Assembly (NCBI GenBank): GCA_030512295.1
Contig: JAULSR010000002.1
Span: 3,534,001 to 3,598,000 of the forward strand
Direction of reading: 5' to 3'
DNA: 64,000 bases
Origin: Bombardia bombarda
Taxonomy: Eukaryota; Ascomycota; Sordariomycetes; Sordariales; Lasiosphaeriaceae
Below are positions 1-11,275 of this stretch, one piece after another (positions within the stretch are counted from its first letter, which is position 1; each line of letters opens with the position of its first letter). Position numbers and translations under genes: made by a program. The notes under the pieces were generated by a model, which made no database searches, had not been told where the DNA came from, and saw only the letters and a list, made by a program, of their open reading frames with translations.

Positions 1-303
1 CATACTGTGTACTAGGGTTGTTTCATTTTTCATGTGACGCAAACATGAAGTAACAAAACGACTATCAGAGCCAAAGCTAACAAGTGCAATCAGTCGAAAA
101 CGATGTGTCTTAGAACGCAAACCCCCTCAAGATAACCCTTTTAGCATTACTCCCTCCTCTTTTGCATATATAAAATAAAGCACAAACTTTCTACACCCCT
201 CAACAAGCGTAGTTGCAAAACACTATTGTCATTTACTCTTCCCCCGCGACGAGAAATTATAAGGCAAACAGCTTTCATAGGAGCAAATGCTCTCGCTGTT
301 CGT
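1..303. other. window edge, no gene recognised
   Basis: This is the 3' flank of the methyltransferase gene encoded on the minus strand. It is AT-rich and I see no coding pattern or RNA gene in it. Confidence 0.4.
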
Positions 304-1138
304 TCACAGGTTCTCACTAGGCGATTTCCTTGCTGACACAAGCAGAAAGCGCGGAACTGCTCCGTCATTTGGCCAGTCTGGATGTTTACGACTTTCCTCG
401 TCGGTGGCCCCCCATTCGTCAACAGCCGTTAACTTGAAGCCTACCAAGCGGATGGTTCTCAAATAGCTAGGGATGAAATCAACATCTCTACTCTATAGAG
501 GCCTCATTTTGGACTTCGAACACGAGAGATGCTGACCTGGAAAGTGTGTGGTGTTGCTTCTGGACACTGGCACCGAGCCAGTCCACCGTCCGCTCCCCCT
601 CGGCGAAGTAATCGCTCAGCAGCCATGATTGAGCCTCAGAGGGCTCGCCCTCGCTAAAGCCGGGCCGTCGCGGAGCGGTAAACACAGGGTGTTCCACCGA
701 GAATACAAAGTGACCTCCTGGTCGCAGGGACTTGTAGACTTGCTGTATGACGGCCTCAAGTCGGGCGATATAGTGCAAAGCCAGTCCGCTAAAGACAATG
801 TCATATGCCTCGTCGTCTAGGAGCAGGTCCTCCATGTCGCCCTGGCAGAACCGTGCGGCCGAGTGCTTGTCGTCGAGGAGGCTGAGCTCCCGGGCGCGCT
901 CCAGCATGTTCTTGGAAACGTCCATGCCGCAGGCCTTGGAAGCTCCTTGGCTGATCGCCCAGCGGCAGAACCATCCATCGCCGCATCCGAGATCCAGGAC
1001 GGACATGGACCTGATGCTCCGCGGAAGCATTGATCGCAGAAGAGGCCACTCCGATGCCCCTTTGAGGCCGTCCAGTCCACGGGGCATCTTGCTGTACGAC
1101 TCGAAGAAGCCGGCACTGTCGTAGATGTTTTGGCTCAT
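304..1138 (-). CDS. class I SAM-dependent methyltransferase, two exons
   Basis: This gene encodes a 254-residue methyltransferase of the UbiE/COQ5-like small-molecule type; the substrate cannot be told from sequence. Exon 1 (1138-537) carries the SAM-binding motif VLDLGCGDGWFCRWA near residue 50, a motif-II acidic strand (GMDVSKNML) and the post-motif LRPGGHFVFSVEHPVF. Read straight through, the frame ends in unrelated residues. Removing a 70-nt intron (467-536, donor GTCAGC, acceptor CCCTAG) joins it to exon 2 (466-304), which reads GFKLTAVDEWGATDEE and then HPDWPNDGAVPRFLLVSARK, the usual C-terminal block of this family. The two exons total 765 nt, exactly 255 codons. No signal peptide or membrane segment is visible. 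It is divergent from the E1 alpha gene. Family assignment is firm and function is open. Confidence 0.88.
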
Positions 1139-2021
1139 GATTTGTTGTTGTTTCTAATCATAGACAGGCAGGGAGTATAAAAGCAGAAAGAAATGTCCGA
1201 TGTGTGGAAAGCGTTCCTCAAGCCCATGTGCCGTCAACTTTATGGGATATTTATCCCCCAGCGCCCGTCGTTCGAGGATAAAGGCGTCTTAGGCAACACA
1301 GCGCCAATGCTTCCGGTCTATACATACATATGTTAAGGGAGGATTCCATCAATTTCAAAGACGTATCCTGCCTACGTGTTTGTGCCATGTCGGTGGGCGG
1401 TTGACTGGCCCGCATCCGGTCGATTTGCAAGGGCGCACGCGTTGCCTCCCCGGAACCCCCTATTTCTCGTCTCTTATTTTAGGAACCCATATTTACGAGA
1501 ATCATGGACGCGGACGTTATACAGGGCATCATCATAACGATTGTTGACGGTCTGCAGGTCAGAATCATACGGCAATGATATGCTGAGAAACAGCAATAAG
1601 AAATCAATTCGGGTGAGTTTTGGACTGGTCCAATCATTCAAACACCAATCGAGCGATGCTCGTTCGATGTTCTAGTATTGGGCGGCGAAGTTGGTGTTGT
1701 AAGACACAGCCTAGCTTCTCGCAAGAGCCAGGGGTCGGCTCTTCACCACGGTGTGCCGGCTTGGCTTTTTTTTGGGGGGGGGGGGGGGGGGGGGAGTGTT
1801 GCCGGGACTAACAAGACAAACAACCAACGCCGCTTTCCATCGGCACAGGTGACGTCGGTCCCTCCCGTTCCTGAGCAACTCTCACCTCCAGCTCCCTTCC
1901 CTTTGCCCCTTCCCCTCAAAGATGTGAGATTTACTCTCGTGATACTAGCAAGCCATTGAATTAGGTAGTTCTTGAACTCCTTCGCTCTTTAATTTGCACT
2001 GCTTTCTCAATTCCTTCCAAC
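1139..2021. promoter_or_regulatory. divergent intergenic region between methyltransferase and E1 alpha
   Basis: This stretch must hold the promoters of both flanking genes, which point away from each other. No recognised factor site stands out. The main landmark is a 21-G run preceded by a T run. Short frames here show no family motifs. Confidence 0.45.
1774..1794 (+). repeat. 21-nt poly(G) tract
   Basis: An uninterrupted run of 21 G follows a T8 run, about 230 bp upstream of the E1 alpha start codon. Such tracts are length-unstable and can form G-quadruplexes. The true length may differ from the assembled length. Confidence 0.9.
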
Positions 2022-3479
2022 ATGATGAGACAAATCCGCTTATCCAAGTCTCGCCCGCTAGCATTGACCCCCTCGGTTTTGGGCTCAGCTGGCCCTCGAC
2101 CGCTCCTTGCGCCGCTCGCCATCGTCCCAAGTTCTACCAGCCAACACCGCCGAAATGCAGGCTCAATCTCGCAGCGCCCGGACTCGCCGCACGTCTCGTT
2201 TCCTGGCGCCCTTAAGTCTGCCTTTGTCAACAAGATGCAATTCGGCGAGCCGTCCAAGTTCCCCGCGCTGCCGACCTACCGTGTCGTGGACCAACACGGC
2301 GCTGTCGTAGACCCATCCTTCACGCCCGACCTGGAGGACGATGCGGTAGTCAAGCTCTACCGCGACATGCTTGCAGTGTCTATTATGGACCTGATAATGT
2401 TTGATGCGCAACGTCAGGGCCGCCTAAGCTTTTATATGGTATCAGCTGGGGAGGAGGCCGTCTCGGTTGCGACGGCTTCGGCCTTGACAAAGGAGGATGT
2501 GGTGTTCTGCCAGTACCGCGAGCAGGGCGTGTTCCAGCAGCGCGGGTTCAAGCTGAGCGACTTCATGAACCAGCTGTTTGCGAACCAAAAAGACCCAGGT
2601 CGGGGGAGGAATATGCCGGTGCACTACGGAAGCAAGGAGCTGAACATTGTGGGTTCACCAATTCGACCACTTACATGGTAGACCAAGACAGTAGCTAATT
2701 CTTCCTTACAGCACACGATATCATCCCCCCTAGCGACACAGCTCCCGCAGGCTTCAGGAGCTGCATACGCGCTCAAGATCCAACGAATGCAGGACCCCAG
2801 CATCCCGCCGAGAGTTGTCGCAGCATTCTTTGGCGAAGGCGCTGCGAGCGAGGGTGATTTCCACGCTGCCCTCAATATCGCGGCTACGAGATCATGCCCT
2901 GTGATATTCATCTGCCGCAACAACGGCTACGCCATCTCCACACCTACACTAGAACAATACAGAGGAGACGGCATCGCTAGCAGGGGTCTAGGCTACGGGA
3001 TTGAGACTATTCGAGTGGACGGCAATGACTTCTGGGCGGTCCGGGAGGCCACCAAGAAGGCGCGCGAGTTGGCATTGGAGGACGGCGGGAAGCCTGTCTT
3101 GATCGAGGCCATGACATATCGCGTCAGCCATCACAGCACATCCGACGACTCGTTTGCCTACAGGGCAAGAGTCGAGGTCGAGGACTGGAAGAGGAGGGAC
3201 AACCCAATCACTAGGCTGCGAAAGTGGATGGAGGCCAAGGGGTGCTGGGACGAGAATAAAGAGAAGGAAGCACGGGACAGCATCAGGAGAGACGTACTCA
3301 GGGCCTTTTCGGAGGCAGAAAAGGAGAAGAAGCCGCCGATCAGGGCAATGTTTGAGGATGTGTACGAGGAGCTGACGCCGGACCTGAAGCAGCAGATGAA
3401 GGAGCTCAAAGACCATCTGGAAAGATACCCTAGCGAGTATGATTTGGGCGATTTCGAGGGAGGCAAAGATACTCTATAA
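2022..3479 (+). CDS. BCKDHA: branched-chain 2-oxo acid dehydrogenase E1 subunit alpha, mitochondrial
   Basis: This is the alpha subunit of the thiamine-diphosphate E1 decarboxylase of the branched-chain 2-oxo acid dehydrogenase complex, which degrades the oxo acids of Leu, Ile and Val in the mitochondrial matrix. Two exons (2022-2648, 2712-3479) flank a 63-nt intron and give 464 residues. The N-terminus is basic and Ser/Arg-rich, as expected for a mitochondrial presequence. After the substrate-channel block (FCQYREQGVFQQRGF), the junction reads ELNI-HTISSPLATQLPQA, a family-conserved segment. The TPP/Mg2+ motif GEGAASEGD...NNGYAIST lies near residues 250-280. The phosphorylation-loop motif YRVSHHSTSDDS is near residue 350, so control by a BCKD kinase is possible. 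The HHSTSDDS motif separates it from pyruvate dehydrogenase E1 alpha. Confidence 0.95.
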
Positions 3480-3862
3480 GAATAGGTAGCAAGCGACCAG
3501 CTTTCTGTTTACCCCATGGGTCTCGTCTGATGTTGGTCATCTGTCGTCCAAACCAGGATCCAGATGAAATGGTGGCCAGCGACCTTGGCTCCCTAGGCAA
3601 CGAACCACTTCGGAAAGACTGCCATTGACGTGAGACTGCCACTGAAGTGAGGACGCCTTGGGCGCTGTCGGTCGTGACTTTTTAGAACTTTTTTGTACGG
3701 GCGATACACACCCAACTTTCTTCGCCTTTTACCCCGCCACTCAGCTTGGAGCAATTCAGGCTTTCGCATTTCTCACCGCCATCACCACCACCATCACCAC
3801 CAATATCGTCAACTCGCTCAATTTCACGACGCCAGAAAAAAAAGCAACAAGTCGTTTACAAC
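3480..3862 (+). promoter_or_regulatory. promoter and 5' leader of the small ORF/COQ5 transcript
   Basis: This stretch lies between E1 alpha and the 57-codon ORF. Its last ~130 bp are rich in C, A and T (repeated CACCATCACC-type runs) with no G-rich elements, as in fungal 5' leaders just before a start codon. No other gene is seen. Confidence 0.4.
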
Positions 3863-4036
3863 ATGGCGATAATTGCGATGAATCCCAATTATGTAATCGC
3901 ATTTATTCTCTCCACTGAGATTTTTCTAGCCACGCTCTTCTTCGCCATCGGGAAGAAAGTAATTGTACCCCTAATCGTCAAGGAGGTGTTGGAGAAAAGA
4001 CGGCAAGCGAAGGTTGACGACGATTCGCTGGTCTAA
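3863..4036 (+). CDS. 57-residue single-pass membrane microprotein upstream of COQ5
   Basis: The ATG follows a leader ending GTTTACAAC, and the ORF encodes 57 residues. Residues 10-28 (YVIAFILSTEIFLATLFFA) form one clear transmembrane helix. It is followed by a second hydrophobic patch (VIVPLIV) and a charged tail (KEVLEKRRQAKVDDDSLV), so the topology looks like a tail-exposed small membrane protein. I do not recognise a family and assign no function. The stop codon is followed at once by CCAG|GTACGT, a consensus donor. A CTAAC branch site with a CCCAG acceptor lies just before the COQ5 ATG, so this ORF probably sits in the 5' part of the COQ5 mRNA. It may instead be an independent gene, or a uORF without a functional product. 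Confidence 0.55.
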   Translation: MAIIAMNPNYVIAFILSTEIFLATLFFAIGKKVIVPLIVKEVLEKRRQAKVDDDSLV

Positions 4037-4040
4037 CCAG

Positions 4041-4373
4041 GTACGTACGACCCTCCTCCCTAGTACCCTTACCCATGAATGCGCCCTACCCTACCTAGCT
4101 CCTAGCTAAGACAAGGCTGAATGAAGTGCTTCCTGGAGCGGGGCCGCCAAGCCACAGCTCGATGCTGGGCCGATGGCTGGTTAGGCCGGTCAGCCACAGC
4201 AATTGGGGTGGATGGTGTACATGCATGTACCCCCTGTAACCAAGCCCGACGCTCGCTGGCGCAGCTAGCTGGGAGTGTACTGTGTACCGCCGGCGGCGGC
4301 GGCGGCGGCGGACATGGGATTTTCAGCAGCCTTTCCAGTCTTTTTTGACTAACAAGGAATTATCACGTCCCAG
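4041..4373 (+). other. predicted intercistronic intron between the 57-codon ORF and COQ5
   Basis: The donor CAG|GTACGT starts 5 nt after the small ORF stop. A CTAAC branch site (4349-4353) lies 20 nt upstream of the acceptor CCCAG at 4373. Splicing would leave 14 nt between the TAA of the small ORF and the COQ5 ATG. The 333-nt intron contains a (CGG) repeat around 4290-4311. Confidence 0.6.
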
Positions 4374-4383
4374 GTTGATCAAG

Positions 4384-5560
4384 ATGACGACCCAACCGGT
4401 GCTCCAAAGGGCAATGCCCACGCTGCGCAGCTCCGCGCGACTCTCACGAGGCCAGTTCCAATGCCAATTGCAAAAAAGAATACGACCCTTCTCGTCCACA
4501 TCGACACGCGCATTATCATCATCATCCCCATCTAGCAACAGCAACACACCTCCCCGATCCTCTACTACCCCCGACTATGCCACCCCCGATCCGTCCCGCC
4601 CGACCCATTTCGGCTTCGAGACCGTCACCGAGGCCGAAAAGATCCAGCGCGTTGCTGGCGTCTTCACCAGCGTCGCCGAGTCGTATGATCGCATGAACGA
4701 TCTCATGTCGTTTGGCTGGCACCGCATCTGGAAGTATGTTTATATCCTCTCATCCTGCCCCTTTTCCCCTTACAACTTTCCATGTCTGATTCTAACCTTC
4801 CTCCTCCTCCTCCAGGGACCACTTCGTCTCCTCCCTCAACCCCGGCTTCAGCCCCCTCACCCCCGGCCCCGACCCCCGCGCCCCGCAGCACATCCTCGAC
4901 ATCGCCGGCGGCACCGGCGACATCGCCTTCCGCATGCTGCACACCGCCCACGTCGTCAACGCCAACCCCGACGTGCGCGTCACCATATCCGACATCAACC
5001 CCGCCATGCTCTCCGTCGGCAGGCAGCGCGCACAGGACCAACTCCCCGCCTCCCAACAAGCCGCCATCACCTTTGTCGAGGCCAACGCCGAGGACCTGAC
5101 CCGCACTAAGCCCCTGACCTCCCCGCCCGCCCCCTTCTTCGACGCCTCCACCGCCACCAACCGCATCCCCGACGCCAGCGTCGACCTCTACACCGTCGCC
5201 TTCGGCATCCGCAACTTCAGCAACATCCCCGCCGCCTTGCGCGAGGCCCACCGCGTCCTCAAGCCGGGAGGCATCTTTGCCTGCCTCGAGTTCAGCAAGG
5301 TCGACAAGCACCCCTTGTTCAACGCCGTCTACAAGCGCTGGTCCTTTGGCGCCATCCCCTTAATCGGCCAGCTCGTCGCCGGCGACCGCGACAGCTACCA
5401 GTACCTCGTCGAGAGCATCGAGCGCTTCCCCTCCCAGGAGGACTTCCGCGACATGATTGTCGATGCCGGGTTCGTCGTGGGTGGTCAGGGCTATGAGGAC
5501 CTGACGGGCGGCATTGCTGCCATTCACAAGGGCATGAAGCCGAGGGTCAAGGCTGCCTAG
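4384..5560 (+). CDS. COQ5: 2-methoxy-6-polyprenyl-1,4-benzoquinol methylase, mitochondrial
   Basis: COQ5 performs the SAM-dependent C-methylation step of ubiquinone biosynthesis on the matrix face of the inner mitochondrial membrane. Two exons (4384-4733, 4816-5560) around an 82-nt intron encode 364 residues. The first ~65 residues are rich in Ser, Arg and Thr (RIRPFSSTSTRALSSS), a mitochondrial presequence. The mature part starts THFGFETVTEAEKIQRVAGVF. The junction reads FGWHRIWK-DHFVSSL, typical of UbiE/COQ5. SAM motif I is ILDIAGGTGDIAFRML, and a later block is RVLKPGGIFACLEFSKV. An in-frame upstream start at 4282 would add a repeat-encoded Arg tract and is unlikely. It appears to be co-transcribed with the small ORF upstream. 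Confidence 0.95.
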
Positions 5561-6631
5561 GGGGAGGAGGTAAGCATGCATCCCTGGGATGATGTGATAA
5601 TTTTTGCTGTAGAAGGGAGGAAGGAGAACGGCCAGCTTTGTAAATACATGCCCACTCACTCAATCACCACACATCCCTTGTTGTACTATAATAAATGAAA
5701 AAGAAATGGGCCGGGTACGGTAGACGGATACCTACTATTACCTAGACGAGAGAAAGAGATGCTTAGCGATAGACTGCATTTTTTGTACAATACACAGTAT
5801 ACAAAACAAATATAAATACCAACCTGCAATCACTCATCGTGAAACTCGTGTTCAATCTCTGTTGCTATCTCTCTCCCCTTTATCTGTTTTGTATTCTTAT
5901 CCGTCGATTGAGAATAAGCAAGTACCAAGTATATATAACATGCCATTTAACAACCAACCCCCTTTCTTTGTAAAGCACAAGCAAGGCCATCAAACAGAAA
6001 AGCATAACGGCAAACCAGGCAATTTAATACGCAAACAAACAAACAGACATAAAAAGCAAAGCGAATGCCATGTGTTTTCATGAAAAAAAAGTACAACCAC
6101 CATTCTCTCCCGCTCTCTAAAAAGAAAAAACGAAAAGGAAAACTCCCATATCCCAGGCCAGGCGGTCATATCTTTTTCTTATCAAGCAAGATTCACTAAA
6201 CACACAATGAGGCACAAAACACACACACAGCACAACGCTAGTCTTTTTGTTCCCCTGACCGAAAAAAAAGCTTACACAATTGTAATTACCTCGACCATAC
6301 GCAATAAGTAAAATAAGTTTCAAACCGAAAAAGAAGAAGAAAAAAAGCCAGTTCCATTCCATCCCCTCCTCGAGAAACAGGTAGAACATAACCGGCCGAG
6401 TTTCTTGATGTTCCTTCCTCCTCCCGCTGCCAAACAAAATAAATCTGGCCCAGAAGCCAACCAAAATATGATAACAAGCGAAGAAAGTGGCAGTCGTCGT
6501 AACAGTCGGAGAGATAGGTTGGTGGTTAGCTCCATAAAGTATTGGAGACTCAACCCAGTTCGCTAGTTGTCCCCATCACCCTCCGGTGCATTTAGAGAGA
6601 TTTATTAGGCCCTCAATAACCTCGGATTGTT
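5561..6631. other. convergent intergenic region, 3' UTRs
   Basis: COQ5 and the DUF2433 gene converge here. A possible AATAAA polyadenylation signal for COQ5 lies at 5690-5695. The rest is AT-rich with poly(A/T) stretches and has no supported gene. Confidence 0.5.
5690..5695 (+). terminator. possible COQ5 polyadenylation signal
   Basis: AATAAA lies 130 bp after the COQ5 stop codon in an AT-rich context. Fungal signals are loose, so this is only a candidate. Confidence 0.35.
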
Positions 6632-9600
6632 CTAAAACTCGGCGGGGGTAGCTGAGGATGGCGCTGGGCTTGCGCTGCCCCCATCACCCTTAATCCCACC
6701 GCGCTGTCCGCGAGGACCCCGTCCACGGCCCTCGCCCCCGCCACGACCGCCACGAGGGCCTCCACGGCCACCTCGTCGTCCAGCGCCGCCCTCACTGTCA
6801 CTAGCGGTGCCACCTCCGGCGCTGCGATATCCGCTTTGGGGGTTGCTCACGTCTCTGGCCCCGCCGCGGCTGCTTCCCCAGTTACCAGCACCGCCTCTGG
6901 GGGCAAACTGCCGGGCCGCTGGGGGCTGGAAAATCTTTACAAGCGGCTTAGAGCGATCCTCCTGGCCATGGGCACGGCTCTTCACGTCCTCTGGCAGGCG
7001 GTCCATGGCGGCATCACGCTCCTCAACTGTCTTGAACTGCGCAACCTTGTTGCTTGCGCCCCACTTCTCAATCTTGATGATCTTTGCCTTGTCCTCTTCC
7101 GCAAAAAGATCCCGGACCTGCTCGTCGCTCTGGGCGTTCATAACGAACAGGCCAATGATATTATCAGCTGGGTTCTTGGGGGCGGGGGATGGCGCAGTCT
7201 CAGAACCGTTAGCTGTTCCGTTGGTGGCAGTTGACGCTGGCTTCTCGGTGTCCTTCGGGGCTGGCGAAGCTGTAGGGGCCGGTGCCGGCGTGGGAGGCTT
7301 CGCCTGTGCAGGAGCAGGGGTTGGTGCAGAAGGCTTGGCCTGTGCCTGAGGAGCTTGCCTTTGAGATGAGGCAGCTACCGAAGGCGCGGACTGTGTAGCA
7401 GGCGGGGCTGGAGGAAGTGGGCTGGCAGCAGCGGAAGTGGTAGAAGGAGCTTGGGCGGTATTGCCTTGTTGCTTCGCACCACGGTGTGAGAAGTTGAATC
7501 CTTGAGCCCTCATCTCGGTGCCGATTCTTCCATCTTGAATTTCCAGAACAAGATAGCCGAACGCAGCATCGGCAAGATTGAAGTTCCACATGTTCTTGAA
7601 CGCACTTTCGTCTACCTGACCAAGAGCCAGAGCCGACTGTGCGGTAACTGCGCCGCCAAAGGGGTTTCCGCCTGCCGCAGTTGTAGGCATCTTCTCCACA
7701 ACGCTTAGCGCATTCTTAAGCAGGTTCTGTTGAGCCTCATTCTGCTGAATAGCAGGCTCAACCTCTCCTTTAACAGTCTCCCAGACATCGTTGAAAGATG
7801 CCTTGGACGCGGCGAGCTTGCCGCGATAGTGGTCCAGGGTTGGATTTACGCTGAACTCGTTGTATGAGCTTCCGTATCGGAAATGGAGACCAGCCGAAAT
7901 CGAGAAATCCGCCTTCAGAGTAACAGAGAGTTGGTTCAGGATGCCTTCGCGGGCGGGAGAAGCGTGTGTGATGAAGACGCGGGTTTCTGTGGGGTCGTAA
8001 ACACGATTTGCGGTGTCGACCAGCTCGCCCATCTGCAGCAGTGTCGTCCACATTGTACCTTGACCGCCAGCGATCGTGGTCCGGCCCTCGCCATTGTCAA
8101 AAAGCTTATGCATAACCACTGCACCGCCGAGTCCCAGGAGACGGAGCTTCACACCGCCAAGATCCAGTAGCAAAGACTGCGCCTCATCAATGATGAAAAG
8201 GTTGTGCACCTTGTACTCCTTGGTGCGGAACTTCTCCAAGACTCGGACATCCTCGCAGGCACCCCATACCGTATACACAGGTACGTCGAGCTTCAGTTGT
8301 CCATTGATGAGAAGCGTAAGCTCAGACAGAGGAAGTTCGCTGGCTGGGAATCGGGACTTGACAGGACCGGGGCCGCCCTGCGAGATGGCCTTCTTTGTCT
8401 GCTCAGAGATCAACGGGGAGTATTGAGCGACATGCTTCAGGGTTCTGTGGGGAGTATCGTCAGCGAGCTATTACCATGCAGCAGGTTGGTACGGCTCACT
8501 TCTCAGCAATACGCTCTAGCGACGAATCATCGTAGAAACCAAAATCACCGGTATGGATGATGTAGTCGGCACGAGCTGACTTTGCCAGGTCGTTGAGAGA
8601 TTTGAGGTTGCCTGTAGCAGAACAGAACAGTTATCAGCAAACGATGCGCCATCAGGTCCAGGGTCGAAGTAGGACTCGTACCTCGAACATCGGCAATGCA
8701 GAGGACTCTAATGGGGCCGGTCTGAATGACACGTCCTTGGTTCGGCAGGAGAGGTGTAGCTCCAGGGAGCGAGCCCTGGTGAGGTGCGGCGCCATTGGGT
8801 AGGTATGAGCCTTGGCTGTTATAGGTATTGCGGGCTTGCTGGCAGAGGATTTTGGTCAGTCTGGACTCTGAATGCTGTCTGTTGGCCACGTCGGCCAACG
8901 TAGCTCTGAGGACTGATGGAAAAGGCATCGCGAGCTCTGGAGTATCAACAAGAAAGAATACCGTGACGCTGTGGGAGCAACATGGGAGCAGTCACCCAGA
9001 GCTATAAGGCGGGGAAGGGCGGGCTGGCAGACGAAGGAGCAAGGGAAAGAGAGTAGGCTCACAGTTGCCATCCCGGGAAATCGCTTTGGGTAGGCGGGAG
9101 AGATGAGTTGGAGGGAGGTCGTGGGGCGACGTTTGGATCAGAGCAGGCTGATCGGGAAAGGGAAAAGGGAATGCGCAACCAGCGTTCTCAGAGGTCAAAC
9201 GAGGAGGGCGCGACCGTAAGGGGTATCAAAAAAGTGACAGGTGAGTGAATGGCAAATATTACACAACGGAGGAATGCAGTCAACCACAGATAGGCGGGTA
9301 GAGGGGAGGGTATGGGCGTTTGATACTTTGTCGAAGGACGAAGTTTTTCAAAGTCCAACAGAGACTATCTGAATGGCTGATGAGAAACTGCACTGGCAGC
9401 TCAGGTGCGCGAAACAGCCAGCAGCAAGCAGGGGGCCCGTTCCCTTGCTGCTTTGGGTTTAGCGCGTCTTTTGAAGGTTCGCGTCGCCCGCGGGGGACGC
9501 TAGTCCAATGACAGGGTCTAGGGATGCTGACAGGAACCTGGAACGGGGGAGAGAGCTCATGAAAACCGACTTACACCTACAGCTGCCATTTGGTCCCAAT

Positions 9601-9679
9601 AACTCGGCGGCTGGTACTGCTGCTGGTATTGTGTGTGAGCCGCGTGCGCCATTTCGGCGGGCGAGAAGAATGCCGCCAT
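6632..9679 (-). CDS. DUF2433 phosphoesterase-like protein with RGG tail
   Basis: Four exons (9679-9575, 8838-8682, 8611-8500, 8444-6632) encode 728 residues of a fungal family with a degenerate calcineurin-like phosphoesterase fold. Residues 1-35 are Gln/Tyr-rich. Residues 78-118 (IRVLCIADVRG, then HTGDFGFYD) are the first strands of the fold. The exon 3-4 junction gives AEKTLKHVAQYSPLISEQ. From about residue 360 the chain is Ala/Pro/Ser-rich. An RRM-like stretch (NIIGLFVMNAQSDEQV, near 550) follows, then a dense RGG/GRG tail (~645-715), so RNA binding is likely. Total length is 2187 nt, exactly 729 codons. The first intron is unusually long (736 nt), but its phase matches and the join reads MAAVGQARNTYNSQG. 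No enzymatic activity is known to me. Confidence 0.85.
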
Positions 9680-11275
9680 GGTTTCTGTTCAAGGATGCTA
9701 TGATAGGGTCGGCCGCTGCGAAGTGCGAATGCGTGGGTCTCAGGCTCTCAGCAAGCGCCGTATTGGTAGGTGAATTGGTTCGAAGACGCAGAGGAACACT
9801 GTCGGTGGTGGGGAGTGTGGTGGAACAGCTAAGGTATGATGCCAGATATGCCAGAAATCGCTGATCGTTGTGTCGAGACAAAGGCTCGGCGGCGGCAGAG
9901 CTTTGAAATGGATTCGTGGGAGAGTAAATCGTCAGAAACGATGAGTAGGAGAAAGGGAGGAAGGAGATACCAAGAATTTGAGGAAGCTGCTGCTGTGTTA
10001 ACGCCAAGATCAGACACGACCGTCTTCCCGGGGCAAGTGCGAATTTAGAGTCCGTCGTAGGTGCCTGCCCACTTCCATTGCACTACGAATGGATGCTTAA
10101 GTGATCAAGGTTTGGGTTGGGCCGAGCTTCATCTGGAATATCCTCCTCCTGCCACTTCTTTATCAACATAACCGCCAAACCTTCTAAGCGCGGGTGCCGG
10201 CCCGACTGATATTGGACGAATGGGCGATATCATTGCATGTGAACCACAAACGTGTGATGATTATCTTGAAGAAACCTTTCGCTTCTGGAATCGATGCAAC
10301 GCGTCTGTTCATATTAGGTATAGGTTAGGAGTAAGGTATATAGGTACTTAGTATTGTAAATAAAGTACTGTCCATCAACATGAGAATATGCTCCTAGGCT
10401 GTCGGTATTTGGCTGCAGGAGAAGCACACACAGCTATGTAACCACTTCATATCCAGTACTAATTCGTGTGATGGAAGTTTGGTCCATCACGGCCCTCGTC
10501 TGACTAAATGTCTGACTGAGCAAACACATGCCTAACTGACAAATACCGTCTGCATCATACATATAGGTATCATCTACACTGCCTGCTACCTACCATTCAC
10601 CCCACCGCCGCCGACGACGACCGAACAAACCACAAAACTAACCTCCCAGCACCATTACATGCCAAAGCCTCAATAGTGAGCCGTATCATACGATATGGCA
10701 GAATGATAAAAAGAATAAGAATGATAATATATATATAAACACAACAAGACGGCCCGCCCGCCTGCATGAAATAAAACTCAACCCAAACCAGACACTTAAA
10801 AGTCCCCTCCTACCAGGCCAAGCTATGCAGTGTGTGTGTGCTCAAAAGTAGTTGGATATAACTGTAAAGAATAAAGTAAAACAACTGATTTCCGAGTATG
10901 CGAGAGGGAAAGGAAAAGAGAAAAAAATACAACGGTTGATAATAAAGATACTTAAAAAAACCCCCCAACGACGACCCAACTAAGTGGGTGAATCAAACAA
11001 TCCATTTGAAAATATAACCCCGACCCCTCCTGTGACTCGTGTGTTGATCCCCTCCCAAACGCCAATCCAGATGTGATGATGCACTTATACGCAGGCTACT
11101 AACTCATGCCCGCAGCAGCTGTGTCCCCCCTGAATTTCCCGCCACTGTTTTTATGGCCTTGGATCTCCTTTTCACCATGCAAGGTTGGACAAAGGAGAAG
11201 ATTAAAAAAAAGACAACATGACAAAAAAGTCTTGTGATACTAAAAACTACCCATCAACAAGGGTTAGCAGTAGCC
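9680..11275. other. intergenic: DUF2433 promoter side and ZDS 3' side
   Basis: This lies between two minus-strand genes. The first half should hold the 5' leader and promoter of the DUF2433 gene, and the AT-rich second half (10700-11260) the 3' UTR of the Zds1-like gene. Short ORFs here lack motifs. Confidence 0.4.

Noticed and set aside
4282..4383. Upstream in-frame start for COQ5
   Set aside because: It would translate the CGG repeat as poly-Arg, and a strong branch site and acceptor place this stretch inside an intron.
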